64,000 nucleotides of DNA from CBDFKJ01 sp965248805 (GTDB taxonomy: Bacteria; Pseudomonadota; Alphaproteobacteria; UBA6615): positions 310,001 to 374,000 of the forward strand of contig CBDFKJ010000006.1 of NCBI GenBank assembly GCA_965248805.1, in the 5' to 3' direction. Within the stretch, counting starts at the first letter, position 1, and each line of letters starts with the position of its first letter. Below, piece by piece: positions 27,242 through 36,018 of this stretch. The translations under genes were made by a program, and so were the position numbers. The notes under the pieces are model-generated. The model did no database searches and was not told the origin of the DNA. It was given only the letters and a program-made list of their open reading frames with translations.

Positions 27242-28201
27242 ATGCCGCTCCTAGACGCCCGCATCGCCTATAAGCCGCTGGAGTATCCGTGGGCGTATGA
27301 CGCCTGGCTGATGCAGCAGCGCGTGCACTGGCTGCCGGAGGAGGTGCCGCTGGCCGACGACGTCAAGGACTGGCACCGGCGACTGACGGGCGCCGAGCGC
27401 AACCTGCTCACGCACATCTTCCGCTTCTTCACCCAGTCCGATGTCGAGGTGAACAACTGCTACATGAAGCACTATGCGCAGGTGTTCAAACCCACCGAAG
27501 TGCAGATGATGCTGGCGGCATTCTCCAATATGGAGACCATCCACATCGCCGCCTACTCGCACCTGCTCGACACCATCGGCATCCCCGAGGCCGAATACGC
27601 GGCGTTCCTCAACTACGAAGAGATGCGCGCCAAGTACGACTACCTGCACGAGTTCAACGCAGACACCAAGACCGACATCGCCAAGACGCTGGCCATGTTC
27701 GGCGGCTTTACCGAGGGATTGCAGCTGTTCGCCTCGTTCGCGATCCTGCTCAACTTCCCGCGCTTCGGCAAGATGAAGGGCATGGGCCAGATCGTGTCCT
27801 GGTCGGCACGCGACGAGTCGCTGCACACCAACGCCATCATTCGCCTGTTCCGCACCTTCATCGCCGAGAACCCGGAGATCTGGACCGATGACCTGCGGCG
27901 CGACATCACCATCGCCTGCGAGCATGTGGTGACGCTGGAGGATGCGTTCATCGACCTCGCCTTCGAGCTCGGCGGCGTCCACGGGCTGCAAGCCGGGGAG
28001 GTCAAACGCTACATCCGTTACATCGCCGACCGCCGCCTGGCGCAGCTCGGCCTGCAGCCGCTTTACCGGCTGGAGGAGAACCCGTTGCCGTGGATGGAGG
28101 AGATCCTCAACGGCGTCGAGCACGCCAATTTCTTCGAAAACCGTGCCACCGAATACTCCAAGGCCGCGACCCAAGGTTCCTGGGAGGATGCGTTCGACTA
28201 G
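27242..28201 (+). CDS. nrdB: Ribonucleoside-diphosphate reductase beta subunit, class Ia
   Basis: The product has 319 residues. It makes and holds the tyrosyl radical used by NrdA. The di-iron ligands are visible as the SDVEVN acidic pair (67, 69), METIH (E98, H101), E158 in GFTEG, and SARDESLH (E192, H195). Tyr105 lies four residues after H101 as in E. coli, so it is the likely radical site. The gene has lost direct linkage to nrdA and must use its own promoter or read-through; no clear promoter was found. Confidence 0.93.
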   Translation: MPLLDARIAYKPLEYPWAYDAWLMQQRVHWLPEEVPLADDVKDWHRRLTGAERNLLTHIFRFFTQSDVEVNNCYMKHYAQVFKPTEVQMMLAAFSNMETIHIAAYSHLLDTIGIPEAEYAAFLNYEEMRAKYDYLHEFNADTKTDIAKTLAMFGGFTEGLQLFASFAILLNFPRFGKMKGMGQIVSWSARDESLHTNAIIRLFRTFIAENPEIWTDDLRRDITIACEHVVTLEDAFIDLAFELGGVHGLQAGEVKRYIRYIADRRLAQLGLQPLYRLEENPLPWMEEILNGVEHANFFENRATEYSKAATQGSWEDAFD

Positions 28202-28243
28202 GCTCCCGAGGGGAGTGACCGGCTGCTTTGAAGGAGGCTGCCT

Positions 28244-28486
28244 ATGGTCGGGAAAGGGTCCTACAAGGGGTATGAGATACAGGCTGTGCCATATCATCTG
28301 ATCGATCGGGACGGTTGGACCATCGACATCTACATTTCACGTCATTCGGGGAGCCATACCCGGATCCGAAAATTCGGCAACACCGATACGTGCGGGACCA
28401 AGCTGGAGGCGATCACGCGCTCCCTCGAATTCGGCGAGCGGATCATCGATGGCCAACTGTTGAGCTGCTCAGTCGCCGATCTATAG
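28244..28486 (+). CDS. Small conserved hypothetical protein
   Basis: The product has 80 residues behind AAGGAGG. It begins MVGKGSYKGYEIQAVPYHL and continues with WTIDIYISRHSG and EAITRSLEFGERIIDGQL. The pattern recalls small alphaproteobacterial and betaproteobacterial proteins of the CV_2116 or DUF6566 type, but this is from memory. It has no signal peptide or membrane segment. Confidence 0.65.
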   Translation: MVGKGSYKGYEIQAVPYHLIDRDGWTIDIYISRHSGSHTRIRKFGNTDTCGTKLEAITRSLEFGERIIDGQLLSCSVADL

Positions 28487-28514
28487 CCCTACGGCGCTCT
28501 AGGTCGTTATCAAG

Positions 28515-28841
28515 CTAGGCTGGGCGCGGCGCGAACAGGATGACGGCCATGCCGATGAGGCAAATGGCGGCGCCGATGACGTCCCAGCGATCGGGACGTG
28601 ACCCCTCAACGAGCCACAACCAAGCCAGCGACGCGGCGATATAGACGCCACCATAGGCGGCATAGGCGCGCCCGGCTAAGGCGCTGTCGACCAGCGTCAG
28701 GAGATAGGCAAACAGCGCCAGCGCGGCCATGCCGGGGATCAGCCACGCGGCCGAGTGGTCCAGGCGCAGCCACGCCCAAAAGGCGAAACAGCCGGCGATC
28801 TCGGCAACCGCCGCACCGATATAGGCGAGGATCGATATCAC
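28515..28841 (-). CDS. ynfA: YnfA family (UPF0060) small membrane protein
   Basis: The product has 108 residues and is almost wholly hydrophobic with four predicted helices. Family features include AAVAEIAGCFAFWAWLR, GRAYAAYGGVYIAASLAWLW and RWDVIGAAICLIGM. It belongs to small drug/metabolite transporter-like proteins; function is not well established. An IS1595 copy has inserted just upstream, its target duplication ending eight bases from the ATG, so its promoter has been replaced. Confidence 0.9.
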   Translation of the reverse strand: MISILAYIGAAVAEIAGCFAFWAWLRLDHSAAWLIPGMAALALFAYLLTLVDSALAGRAYAAYGGVYIAASLAWLWLVEGSRPDRWDVIGAAICLIGMAVILFAPRPA

Positions 28842-28856
28842 GCCGTCATCCTACAA

Positions 28857-29886
28857 GGCTCAATTCGCGAAGCGTATGCGTAGTGGTAGACTGTTCCCCG
28901 ATTGGCGTGGGAGATCAGGCAGATGGATCGCGAGCGGTTTCGCGACTGGTTTTCGCATGTTGATGAGTTGACGGCGGCGCAGCGCAAGGAGGTCGCGGCG
29001 GTGTTGTCGGAGCTGTCGGAGGGCGCAGCCTCGCTGGCGGCGATCGAACTGGGCGTGGACGACGAGCGGTGCTGTCCTCATTGCGGCGGCGGCGGGGCGG
29101 TGTCGCGGGGCAAGGCACGCGGTCTGCGTCGCTTATCGCTGCAAGGCCTGTGGGAAGACATTCGGCGCGCTCACCGGCACGGCGCTGTCGGGCCTGCACC
29201 ACAAGGAGCGCTGGCTGGCCTTCGGCGCGTCGCTTGCCGAAGGCGAGACGATACGAGAGGCTGCCGAGCGCTGCGGGATTGCGCCGAGCACGGCGTTTCG
29301 CTGGCGCCACCGCTTTCTGGAGGCGGTTCGGCAAGCGCCGGACCGGCTTGCCGGGATCGTCGAGGCCGACGAGACCTTCGTTCTTGAGAGCCGGAAGGGA
29401 GAGCGGAAGCTGGACCGCAAGCCGCGCCGGCGCGGCGGCAAGGCCCGCAAACGCGGCCTCTCGCGCGAGCAGGTGCCGGTCCTGGTCGCCGCCGACCGAG
29501 CCGGCGCGACCCTCAGCCATACCCTGCCCGCTCTCAACGCAGACAGCGTGAAGGAGGCGCTGGAGCCGGTCGTCGCCCGCGATGCCTTGCTCGTCTCCGA
29601 CGCCAACCGCTGCTATCCGCCCGTCGCGGCGGCGCTCGACATCCCTCACGAGAGCATCAACGGCGCCGCCGGCGAGCGGGTCCGCGGCGCCCTGCACATC
29701 CAGACGGTCAACAGCCGCCACAGCCAGATCAAGGGCTTCCTGCGAGGCTTCCACGGCATCGCTACCAAGTACCTCGACAGCTATCTCAGGTGGTTCCATC
29801 TCATCGAACTCGGCGACCGGCCGTCCCCGAGAGCCTGTCTCCAAGCGGCGATAGCTAAACCATGCCTACGGTTTGCGAATTGAGCC
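28857..29886 (+). mobile_element. IS1595-family element, lineage 1, copy 3
   Basis: The ends GGCTCAATTCGC are intact and a perfect eight-base target duplication (TCCTACAA at 28849-28856 and 29887-29894) flanks the element. The intact duplication shows a recent, simple insertion. Confidence 0.92.
28902..29883 (+). pseudogene. IS1595-family transposase, lineage 1, frameshifted
   Basis: It is identical to copy 1 apart from an extra T near 29134 (CGTCGCTTATCG against CGTCGCTATCG), which shifts the frame inside the zinc ribbon, and a few substitutions. The rest of the frame is open from 29473. Confidence 0.88.
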
Positions 29887-29987
29887 TCCTACAAACCGAT
29901 AAGGCGCATCGGCCACCTGCCACATCACGCCCGTCACCTGGCCCGCAACGCACTATCTCTGATCAATGCGTAACCGCTCGATGAGTC

Positions 29988-30860
29988 TAGTGGATTGATT
30001 CCAACGTTTGGAACCCTCGGTTTCGGGCTGCGATGATGTCGTCGGGGTCGGCTTTCGATATGAATGGCTGTGGGTTGGCCGCATTGTATTCGCGGACGAA
30101 GCGGTTGATTGCGGCCTGGAGATCGACGACGGAATGGAAGACGCCGTGCTTGAGCCGCCGCCGGGTGAGTTTTGCGAAGAAGCCCTCGACGGCATTGAGC
30201 CACGAGCAGGAGGTCGGTGTGAAGTGGAAAGTCCAGCGCGGATGGCGGGCGAGCCAGGCGCGGACCTTGTCCTTGTTGTGCGCCGCGTAGTTGTCGACGA
30301 TCGCGTGGATGGCCTTGTCCGCCGGCACCGTGCGCTCGATGCGGTTGAGGAAGCGGATGAACTCCTGATGGCGGTGGCGCTGCATGTTCTGGCCGATCAC
30401 CGTTCCGTCCAGAACGTTGAGCGCCGCAAACAGCGTGGTCGTGCCGTGCCGTTTGTAGTCATGGGTCATGGTGCCGGCGCGTCCCTTCTTCATCGGCAGA
30501 CCGGCGGTCGAGCGCCTGGATCTGTGACTTCTCATCGATCGACAACACCACCGCATGGGCCGGCGGGTCGACATACAGGCCGACGATATCGGTGAGTTTC
30601 TCGGCGAAGGCAGGGTCGGTCGACAGCTTGAAGTTGCGCCAGCGGTGCGGGCTGAGACCGTGAGCCTTCCAGATCGCCTGCACCGTCGAGGCGGCAATAC
30701 CGGCCGCCCTGGCCATCGCGCGCAACGTCCAGTGGGTCGCCTCAAACGGCGGCGGTTGCTGCGTCAGGCGCACGATCTCGGCGACACGATCGAGCGGGAC
30801 CGGCGCCTTGCCGGTCGCATACCACAGCAAAATACGGAATCCCAATTCGGACTCTTTCGT
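29988..30860 (-). pseudogene. IS630 transposase, N-terminally deleted and frameshifted (copy 2)
   Basis: The protein pieces are the same as in copy 1, including the break after ALDR at about 30510. Confidence 0.8.
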
Positions 30861-30877
30861 TCCGATCCCTCCACTAG
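29988..30877 (-). mobile_element. IS630-family deletion derivative, copy 2
   Basis: Same ends, deletion and frameshift as copy 1 at 22117-23007, with a few base differences near 30815. The flanks differ, so the defective form itself seems to have transposed. Confidence 0.75.
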
Positions 30878-30944
30878 TGTATCGCGATCCTGCCGAGGAC
30901 GCCATCGGCCATTATTTGCCTATATTTATCAGTAAGTTACGACC

Positions 30945-30979
30945 GGTGGGACAGTTACCCGGCAGCAGGTGGGACAGTT
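30945..30979. repeat. Direct repeat GGTGGGACAGTT
   Basis: Two exact 12-base copies at 30945-30956 and 30968-30979 lie just beyond the integrase stop. They could be integrase arm sites or the end of a lost insertion sequence. Confidence 0.5.
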
Positions 30980-30985
30980 TTCTGT

Positions 30986-32059
30986 TCATCGGGCGTTCCG
31001 ATCCCTGGGTACGAGCAGGTGCATGGCCTCGGCCGCGAGCCGCCTGCGATCAACGGCCTTGGTGTAGTGCACCGCCTGTTGCGAGGTCTCCCAACCGTAG
31101 ATCGCCATCAATTGACGCTCCGTAGCGCCGTTGACAGCGGCGATTGTGGCGCCGGCTTTGCGAAGCCCATGTGCCGAGCAATGAGGCAGGCCGACTTCAT
31201 CGCACCATTTGCGGAAGCGGTTGCCGAAGCCGTTGGCCGTGAAAGGCTTGCCATAGACCGTGACCAGATAGCTCAGGTGGCCGGACAGCGTCGCATCGAG
31301 CACGGCGCGTAATTCAGGCAGGATCGGAAGCTCGCGATGCTTAGGCGCGTTCTCCCGTCCCTTGGCCTCGATGAAGCACACGAATCCGTTCTTCTCCATC
31401 TGCGGACCTAGCCGCACAACGTCGGAGCGGCGGACGCCGGTGAACAGCAACAATGCCATCGCGAGCCTCGGCGTAGTGCCGACCGGGTGGCGTGCCTCGT
31501 ATCGGTTCACTTCATCCGCCGTCCATGTGTGGAAGCCGTCCGGGTTGTTGCTCTTGAGCTTGCCGATGTCGCGAGCGGGGTTCGCCTCCAGGAGTTCGAC
31601 ATCGGGCGATGTAGCCCATTTGAAAAGATGACGCAGCGCCTTGATGCGATTGTTCGCCGCGTCGGGAGTGGCTATCTTTTCGTCGCGGAGCTGGCGGATG
31701 TGACGCGCCCTCATCAACGCGAAGGGCTTGTCTCCGTGGCGCTCGCGTATCTGATCGAGGATGCGGCGGCGCTGCTTGCGGGTGGTGTCGCCAAGCGACC
31801 GAAACTCCGCCGAGCCGTAGTATTGCACGATGAGCCAGCCGAGCGAAACGGTAGGATCATTGGGCTTCTCGGACCTGACTGACACACGGTATGCCACCCG
31901 ATACTCTGCCAGGAACTCATCGCTGCCCGGCGCTTGCCGCAGCCTGGTTTTCTTGCCGAAACGCCGGAAATAGACACGGACGTTACCGTGGCGGTCCACG
32001 TCCTCCACGACGTACCGCAAGTCCGATGTGCCCGAGCCATCCCTCATTCTCACTTTCAT
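30986..32059 (-). CDS. int: Prophage tyrosine integrase
   Basis: The product has 357 residues. An N-terminal arm/SAM-like part is followed by the catalytic domain with Arg210 in FTGVRRSDVV, HGLRKAG (H297, R300), and the nucleophile Tyr332 in AVHYTKAVDR. It mediates integration and, with the upstream excisionase, excision. Its ATG overlaps the excisionase stop. It is unrelated to the integrase remnant at 4031. Confidence 0.93.
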   Translation of the reverse strand: MKVRMRDGSGTSDLRYVVEDVDRHGNVRVYFRRFGKKTRLRQAPGSDEFLAEYRVAYRVSVRSEKPNDPTVSLGWLIVQYYGSAEFRSLGDTTRKQRRRILDQIRERHGDKPFALMRARHIRQLRDEKIATPDAANNRIKALRHLFKWATSPDVELLEANPARDIGKLKSNNPDGFHTWTADEVNRYEARHPVGTTPRLAMALLLFTGVRRSDVVRLGPQMEKNGFVCFIEAKGRENAPKHRELPILPELRAVLDATLSGHLSYLVTVYGKPFTANGFGNRFRKWCDEVGLPHCSAHGLRKAGATIAAVNGATERQLMAIYGWETSQQAVHYTKAVDRRRLAAEAMHLLVPRDRNAR

Positions 32060-32304
32060 GCCAGCGCCGCCTCGTCCCAGGGATTGGCTTCCTCGGAGTC
32101 TGGCAAGCCGTCAAAAGCGATGTCAAGTTCGCGCCGGTCCCATACCTTGCGGGCGTTGATCGGCTTTGGCTTCGGCATCCGGCCGTCCTTGACCATCTGA
32201 TCGAACAGCGATGGCGAAACCCCGACGTAGGCGGACGCCGTCAGACGCGATAGGCCACGCGGCCAGTCCGGCAGATCGCGCAGGTCGGCGCGCGCGGCGG
32301 TCAT
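32056..32304 (-). CDS. xis: Excisionase-like winged-helix protein (AlpA/MerR-type HTH)
   Basis: The product has 82 residues with LTASAYVGVSPSLFDQMV as the helix-turn-helix and RKVWDRRELDIAFDGL at the wing. Such proteins bend DNA to direct excision. It overlaps the integrase gene by four bases, which supports the role. Confidence 0.75.
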   Translation of the reverse strand: MTAARADLRDLPDWPRGLSRLTASAYVGVSPSLFDQMVKDGRMPKPKPINARKVWDRRELDIAFDGLPDSEEANPWDEAALA

Positions 32305-32349
32305 CTCGCATCGCGTGGCTCAAACCACCGCGCCTCGGGGCCACATGAA

Positions 32350-32604
32350 TCACCAAGGGAGGGCAAAGCAGTGTTGTTGCGGTTGGATGCAGAGCCAATA
32401 CTCGGGGTTTTTGGGCGGTAATACCATGTGGTAGCGACGATCACCCTCCTTCTCCAACGATTGTGGGTGGTTGCATGTTGCCCAGAACCATCGACGCCCA
32501 TCGAGGCGCGCAAGCAGTCCGGGTTTTGGCTCACAGTACCGGCACTTGCGGCATGAGACGATCGTCTGCGCCTGGGCGCGGGTGATGTCGAGGCGCGCGG
32601 TCAT
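32350..32604 (-). CDS. Phage hypothetical protein with cysteine cluster
   Basis: The product has 84 residues from the ATG 32604. It contains CRKCRYC and a later CNHP, a possible zinc site, and an aromatic C-terminus. Function unknown. The start is uncertain since no strong ribosome-binding site is seen. Confidence 0.5.
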   Translation of the reverse strand: MTARLDITRAQAQTIVSCRKCRYCEPKPGLLARLDGRRWFWATCNHPQSLEKEGDRRYHMVLPPKNPEYWLCIQPQQHCFALPW

Positions 32605-32648
32605 CGCCCAAATCCCGTCGCTGAGACACGCGAGGCGTTCATGGCCAC

Positions 32649-32873
32649 TCAACCCACCCCGGAAGGCTCGGGTGGCACTCCAGCCGTCGTGCACGACGCG
32701 GAAACGGCATTCCATTCGCGGATCACTCTGTCGCCATCGCTCATGAGCGCATCAATGAACTTCCGTTTCGCGGAGTTGAACTGGTTGCGGCACCCGGCCG
32801 AGCAGAACCGCTTGGCATAGGCGCCGCGCCTTGCCGGCGCGAACTCCACCGTGCACCAGGGGCATTCCGTCAT
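32649..32873 (-). CDS. Phage hypothetical zinc-ribbon protein
   Basis: The product has 74 residues from the ATG 32873, overlapping the next upstream gene's stop. Cysteines CPWC and FCSAGCRNQF form a likely zinc ribbon similar to small HNH-like or DUF2116-like proteins. No nuclease residues are obvious. Confidence 0.6.
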   Translation of the reverse strand: MTECPWCTVEFAPARRGAYAKRFCSAGCRNQFNSAKRKFIDALMSDGDRVIREWNAVSASCTTAGVPPEPSGVG

Positions 32874-33829
32874 TGCGGGTACTCGTCCCACGTCCTGCGG
32901 TCCAGGTGGCGGCCAGCGAGACGCTTACCGACATGGGCCATCGCCGGCTGACACCGGCCCCACGGATGACGCACGGCGCCAGGCACGACGTCGGCGCGGA
33001 ACGCGGCATCGTTCGGCACCCACGTGCCCCATTGCTTGAAGAAGAACGGCACGCCAACCGCCTGGCATTGATCGCGGAGCCCTCGCGCCCACTCGGGGTG
33101 CATGGGCCGCGCGCCCGAACCAGACTCGCCTCCGACGATGACCCAATGGATCGGCGATGGCACGCCGTCCGGCACATCTACCGGGCCGTCCATGTCGAAT
33201 ATTGCCACCTGCGCCAGCAGCGGCTCCGCCGAGACAAACCGCACCGCGGCCGGCGTTTCCAGCAACGGCGGGATGCGCTCGTTTGCCCGCACCTGATCCT
33301 CAACCGACGTGCCCAGCCAGACGTTAGGAAGAGGCCATACGATTGATTTGCAGTATTTGCCGGGCTTCGCGGCCCGCACTGTCATGCAAACTCGAATGGC
33401 CTCGGCCGGGTATCCCTGATCATCAGTTTCGGTCCTTCGATCGATATACTCGCGCATCCGCGACGGCCTCTTGGTCAGCACCTGAAACGTATGTTGCGGA
33501 CATAAAGCCATCACCGCGAACACGCCGTCGATCCACTCGTCGGGCACGGCCTCGTGAAACAGGTCGCCGTGTGCGCAGACGAAAACTCGCCTCGGCTCCC
33601 GCCAGTGAAGCGGTTGATCGAGCCATTCCTCGTTCAGCCGGACCTCGCCCGTCCAAACCGGCCCGGCCTTGCTTGGTATTGTGAGGCCCTTTCGGCTCGG
33701 GTGCCCGCGGAGGCGGCCGCCGGCGAGCTTCATCGCATAGCAGTTGGTGCAGCCGGGCGAGACCACCGAGCAACCCGTGATCGGATTCCACGTTGCGTCG
33801 GTCCACTCGATCTTGGTGCCGTCAGCCAT
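32870..33829 (-). CDS. Phage Gp37/Gp68 family (DUF5131) protein
   Basis: The product has 319 residues from the ATG 33829. It starts with the family hallmark KIEWTDATWNPITGCSVVSP followed by GCTNCYA, then VFVCAHGDLFHEAVP, FQVLTKRP, VWLGTSVEDQ, VRFVSAEPLL and VIVGGESG. The cysteines (C-x6-C-x2-C) recall radical-SAM-like folds, but the biochemical function is not established. It overlaps both neighbours by four to eight bases in the early leftward operon. Confidence 0.88.
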   Translation of the reverse strand: MADGTKIEWTDATWNPITGCSVVSPGCTNCYAMKLAGGRLRGHPSRKGLTIPSKAGPVWTGEVRLNEEWLDQPLHWREPRRVFVCAHGDLFHEAVPDEWIDGVFAVMALCPQHTFQVLTKRPSRMREYIDRRTETDDQGYPAEAIRVCMTVRAAKPGKYCKSIVWPLPNVWLGTSVEDQVRANERIPPLLETPAAVRFVSAEPLLAQVAIFDMDGPVDVPDGVPSPIHWVIVGGESGSGARPMHPEWARGLRDQCQAVGVPFFFKQWGTWVPNDAAFRADVVPGAVRHPWGRCQPAMAHVGKRLAGRHLDRRTWDEYPQ

Positions 33830-34127
33830 CGCATTCGTCGATCGTGTCGCGTGCAGAGCGCGCCGCCGGCGCAAGCTCGTAGCGCTGGACGGGCTGCGGC
33901 TGGGACCGCTCCCCGAGCGCCCGCGCGATGTCTTCGGTGGTCGGTGTGAGGCAATAGACCGATGCGGGTGAATAGAACTGCGTGGCGACAATGCTGTCGG
34001 CGGTGTGAACATCGAGGCGGAGGAACGAAGCGCCGGCGATCTCCTGCTCGGTGACGTATCCGGCCAGGCGCCGATGGCCCATCAGCTCCAGGATGGCCCA
34101 GTCTTCAAACTTCATTTTTGCGGTCAT
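33822..34127 (-). CDS. Conserved phage hypothetical protein
   Basis: The product has 101 residues. It begins MTAKMKFEDWAILELMGHRR and has TQFYSPASVYCLTPTTEDIA, a pattern recurring in phage early operons. No known domain. It overlaps the Bet gene stop by four bases. Confidence 0.7.
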   Translation of the reverse strand: MTAKMKFEDWAILELMGHRRLAGYVTEQEIAGASFLRLDVHTADSIVATQFYSPASVYCLTPTTEDIARALGERSQPQPVQRYELAPAARSARDTIDECDG

Positions 34128-35197
34128 CCTGCACCCGCTTTCAGTTTCTTGCGGCGCGCGGACTCGGCTTGCTTGAGCGTCGCCTGCTGATCGTCCGACA
34201 GTGCTTCGTAGTGCCCACGGTTCTCCGTCTTGAAGTCTGAGATGGCGATGCCGGTGGGCGCGCTCGCGTAGGCACCCATCGCTCGTGTGACGAACGCTTC
34301 GGCCGGCGATGGCTTATGGCTGGTGGGCGAGGCGGATGATTCAGGCTGGGCCGGGGCAGCGTCGCCCTCATCCTGACCGGATTGTGTGGTCGCATCGTCC
34401 TCCGACTTGACCTCGCCCATGGGCTCGCTGGCAGGCTCCGGCTCACCGCCGTGCGCAATGTCCGCCATGTGCGCGTCCTGCGCCTCTTGCTCGGCTGCGA
34501 AATCGGCGCGCTTGGGCGGCTCGGGCGGCGTGATGTTGCGCATCTCCTGGCCGGTGCGCGCCTCCATCTCCTCAGCCGTCAATTCGCCTCCCAGCGCCTC
34601 GGGGAACGCCTTGCGCAGCGCCGCGGCTTCGGCACATTTCTCCAGCATGTAGGACGGCGACGTGCGCCAGCGCTCGTTCGGGCAATCCGAGAAGCGGCTT
34701 TCGCGCGCGTAGAATTCATCGAAATACACGCGCGGCCCTGGGAACGAACAGCGCTGCCCTTCGATCATGCGATACACGGTCATCTGCGCCCACTCCGGTG
34801 CTTTGACCGTGACCTCCTTGTCCTCGCCCTTCTTGGGCCGGTGCCAGAACTTCAGGTCGTTTTTGGGGCCGAACGCCGTCGGGTCGGCGCCCGCATAACC
34901 CTTGGTGCGGGACGCCTCGATGCGGTGTGAGGCGATGCCCGGCCACACGCCTTCCACATAGCGTTTCTGTTCGCTGCTCCAGACGGGAACGATGTGAACC
35001 ACGCGCTTGAAGGGGTCCATCTGCTTGGCGTGGCAGTAACTAAGGGCCAGCATGACGCCCTCGGCGGTCTGCGCCGAAGGCCAGATCGCATCGACCAGCG
35101 CGCGCCAACTCGCCTCATCGACTCCATACCGCTCTCCCAAGGTCGGGTGATAAGGCAAACGCGTTGGCGATACGCTCAGTTGCTGTCGCGCGGACAT
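34124..35197 (-). CDS. bet: Phage recombinase Bet/RecT-like
   Basis: The product has 357 residues from the ATG 35197, since the upstream extension looks non-native. It is a single-strand annealing protein for phage recombination. The core shows MLALSYCHAKQMDPFKRVV, EGVWPGIASHRIEASRTKG, YAGADPTAFG and YMLEKCAEAAALRKAFPEAL, as in the RecT/Bet family. A long acidic, low-complexity linker (about residues 245-310) precedes a C-terminal helix. No exonuclease partner gene was recognised next to it. Confidence 0.88.
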   Translation of the reverse strand: MSARQQLSVSPTRLPYHPTLGERYGVDEASWRALVDAIWPSAQTAEGVMLALSYCHAKQMDPFKRVVHIVPVWSSEQKRYVEGVWPGIASHRIEASRTKGYAGADPTAFGPKNDLKFWHRPKKGEDKEVTVKAPEWAQMTVYRMIEGQRCSFPGPRVYFDEFYARESRFSDCPNERWRTSPSYMLEKCAEAAALRKAFPEALGGELTAEEMEARTGQEMRNITPPEPPKRADFAAEQEAQDAHMADIAHGGEPEPASEPMGEVKSEDDATTQSGQDEGDAAPAQPESSASPTSHKPSPAEAFVTRAMGAYASAPTGIAISDFKTENRGHYEALSDDQQATLKQAESARRKKLKAGAG

Positions 35198-35205
35198 GAT
35201 CTCTC

Positions 35206-36018
35206 CTAGCTGACGACCGTGGTCGTCTGTTCCTCCAGTTCGGCGCCGGGCACCTCCGCGCCATTGCGCAGCGCGACGCTGATGGCGTCCTCGTTCGGCG
35301 CGCAGTAGGCGCGGGGAATCGCGCTCGGGTCGGTGATCTTCACGCGATAGGCCGTGCGCGGATAAACGGTCGCACCAAGGTCGGTGGTGATGCGCGCGAG
35401 GCCAGCGCGAGTGCGCCAAGCGTGCAGCGCGTAGAGCAGCTTCGTCTTGGCCACGCCCATCGGTGTGAGCCGCGTCTTGTACGGCAGCTCGGCTTCGGCC
35501 TGCGCCTGCTTGTGCGGCGCGGCAGCCTCTTTCCGGGCGTCGTCGAGGCGCTTGGCCAGCACCGTCATCTGCTTCACCAGATCGATCGCAACATGCGCAT
35601 CGTCGATGGTGGCGACCCGGCCAGCGCTGTCGGCGCGCTCGATGAGCCGCTCTGCCTTAATGAGATCGTCGGACGGCGGCATGTTATGGCCGGTCCAATC
35701 AACGGGCCGTGTCGGCGTCGCCTTCGCGTCCAGCGGTCGATGTTCGGCAGCGTGCGCCTGGTCGGCCAGCATGTAGTCGTAGCTGGCTTGATCGATCGGG
35801 TGCTTGGCGAGATAGGGCCACATCTCCAGGACCTCGATCTGGTCCGTGATCTCGTCGCCGGTGCCGAGCTTGATGTGCCAGACCGGCAGGTCGAAGGCGT
35901 CCTCCAGATAGACGATCTCCGCCGGCACCCACGGCCCGTTGCGCGCCAGCCGCGTCTTGTAGAAACCAGCAATGGGCTTTGAGGGATCGATCGCCGCCGG
36001 CATCTCGTGCACGCTCAT
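35206..36018 (-). CDS. Conserved phage hypothetical protein
   Basis: The product has 270 residues. The N-terminal third is aromatic and charged (GFYKTRLARNGPWVPAEIVY), the middle helical (about residues 115-180, LIKAERLIERADSAG, RLDDARKEAAAPHKQAQAE) and the C-terminus strand-rich (RTAYRVKITDPSAIPRAYC). It is placed with bet and may take part in recombination, but no family could be named. Confidence 0.65.
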   Translation of the reverse strand: MSVHEMPAAIDPSKPIAGFYKTRLARNGPWVPAEIVYLEDAFDLPVWHIKLGTGDEITDQIEVLEMWPYLAKHPIDQASYDYMLADQAHAAEHRPLDAKATPTRPVDWTGHNMPPSDDLIKAERLIERADSAGRVATIDDAHVAIDLVKQMTVLAKRLDDARKEAAAPHKQAQAEAELPYKTRLTPMGVAKTKLLYALHAWRTRAGLARITTDLGATVYPRTAYRVKITDPSAIPRAYCAPNEDAISVALRNGAEVPGAELEEQTTTVVS

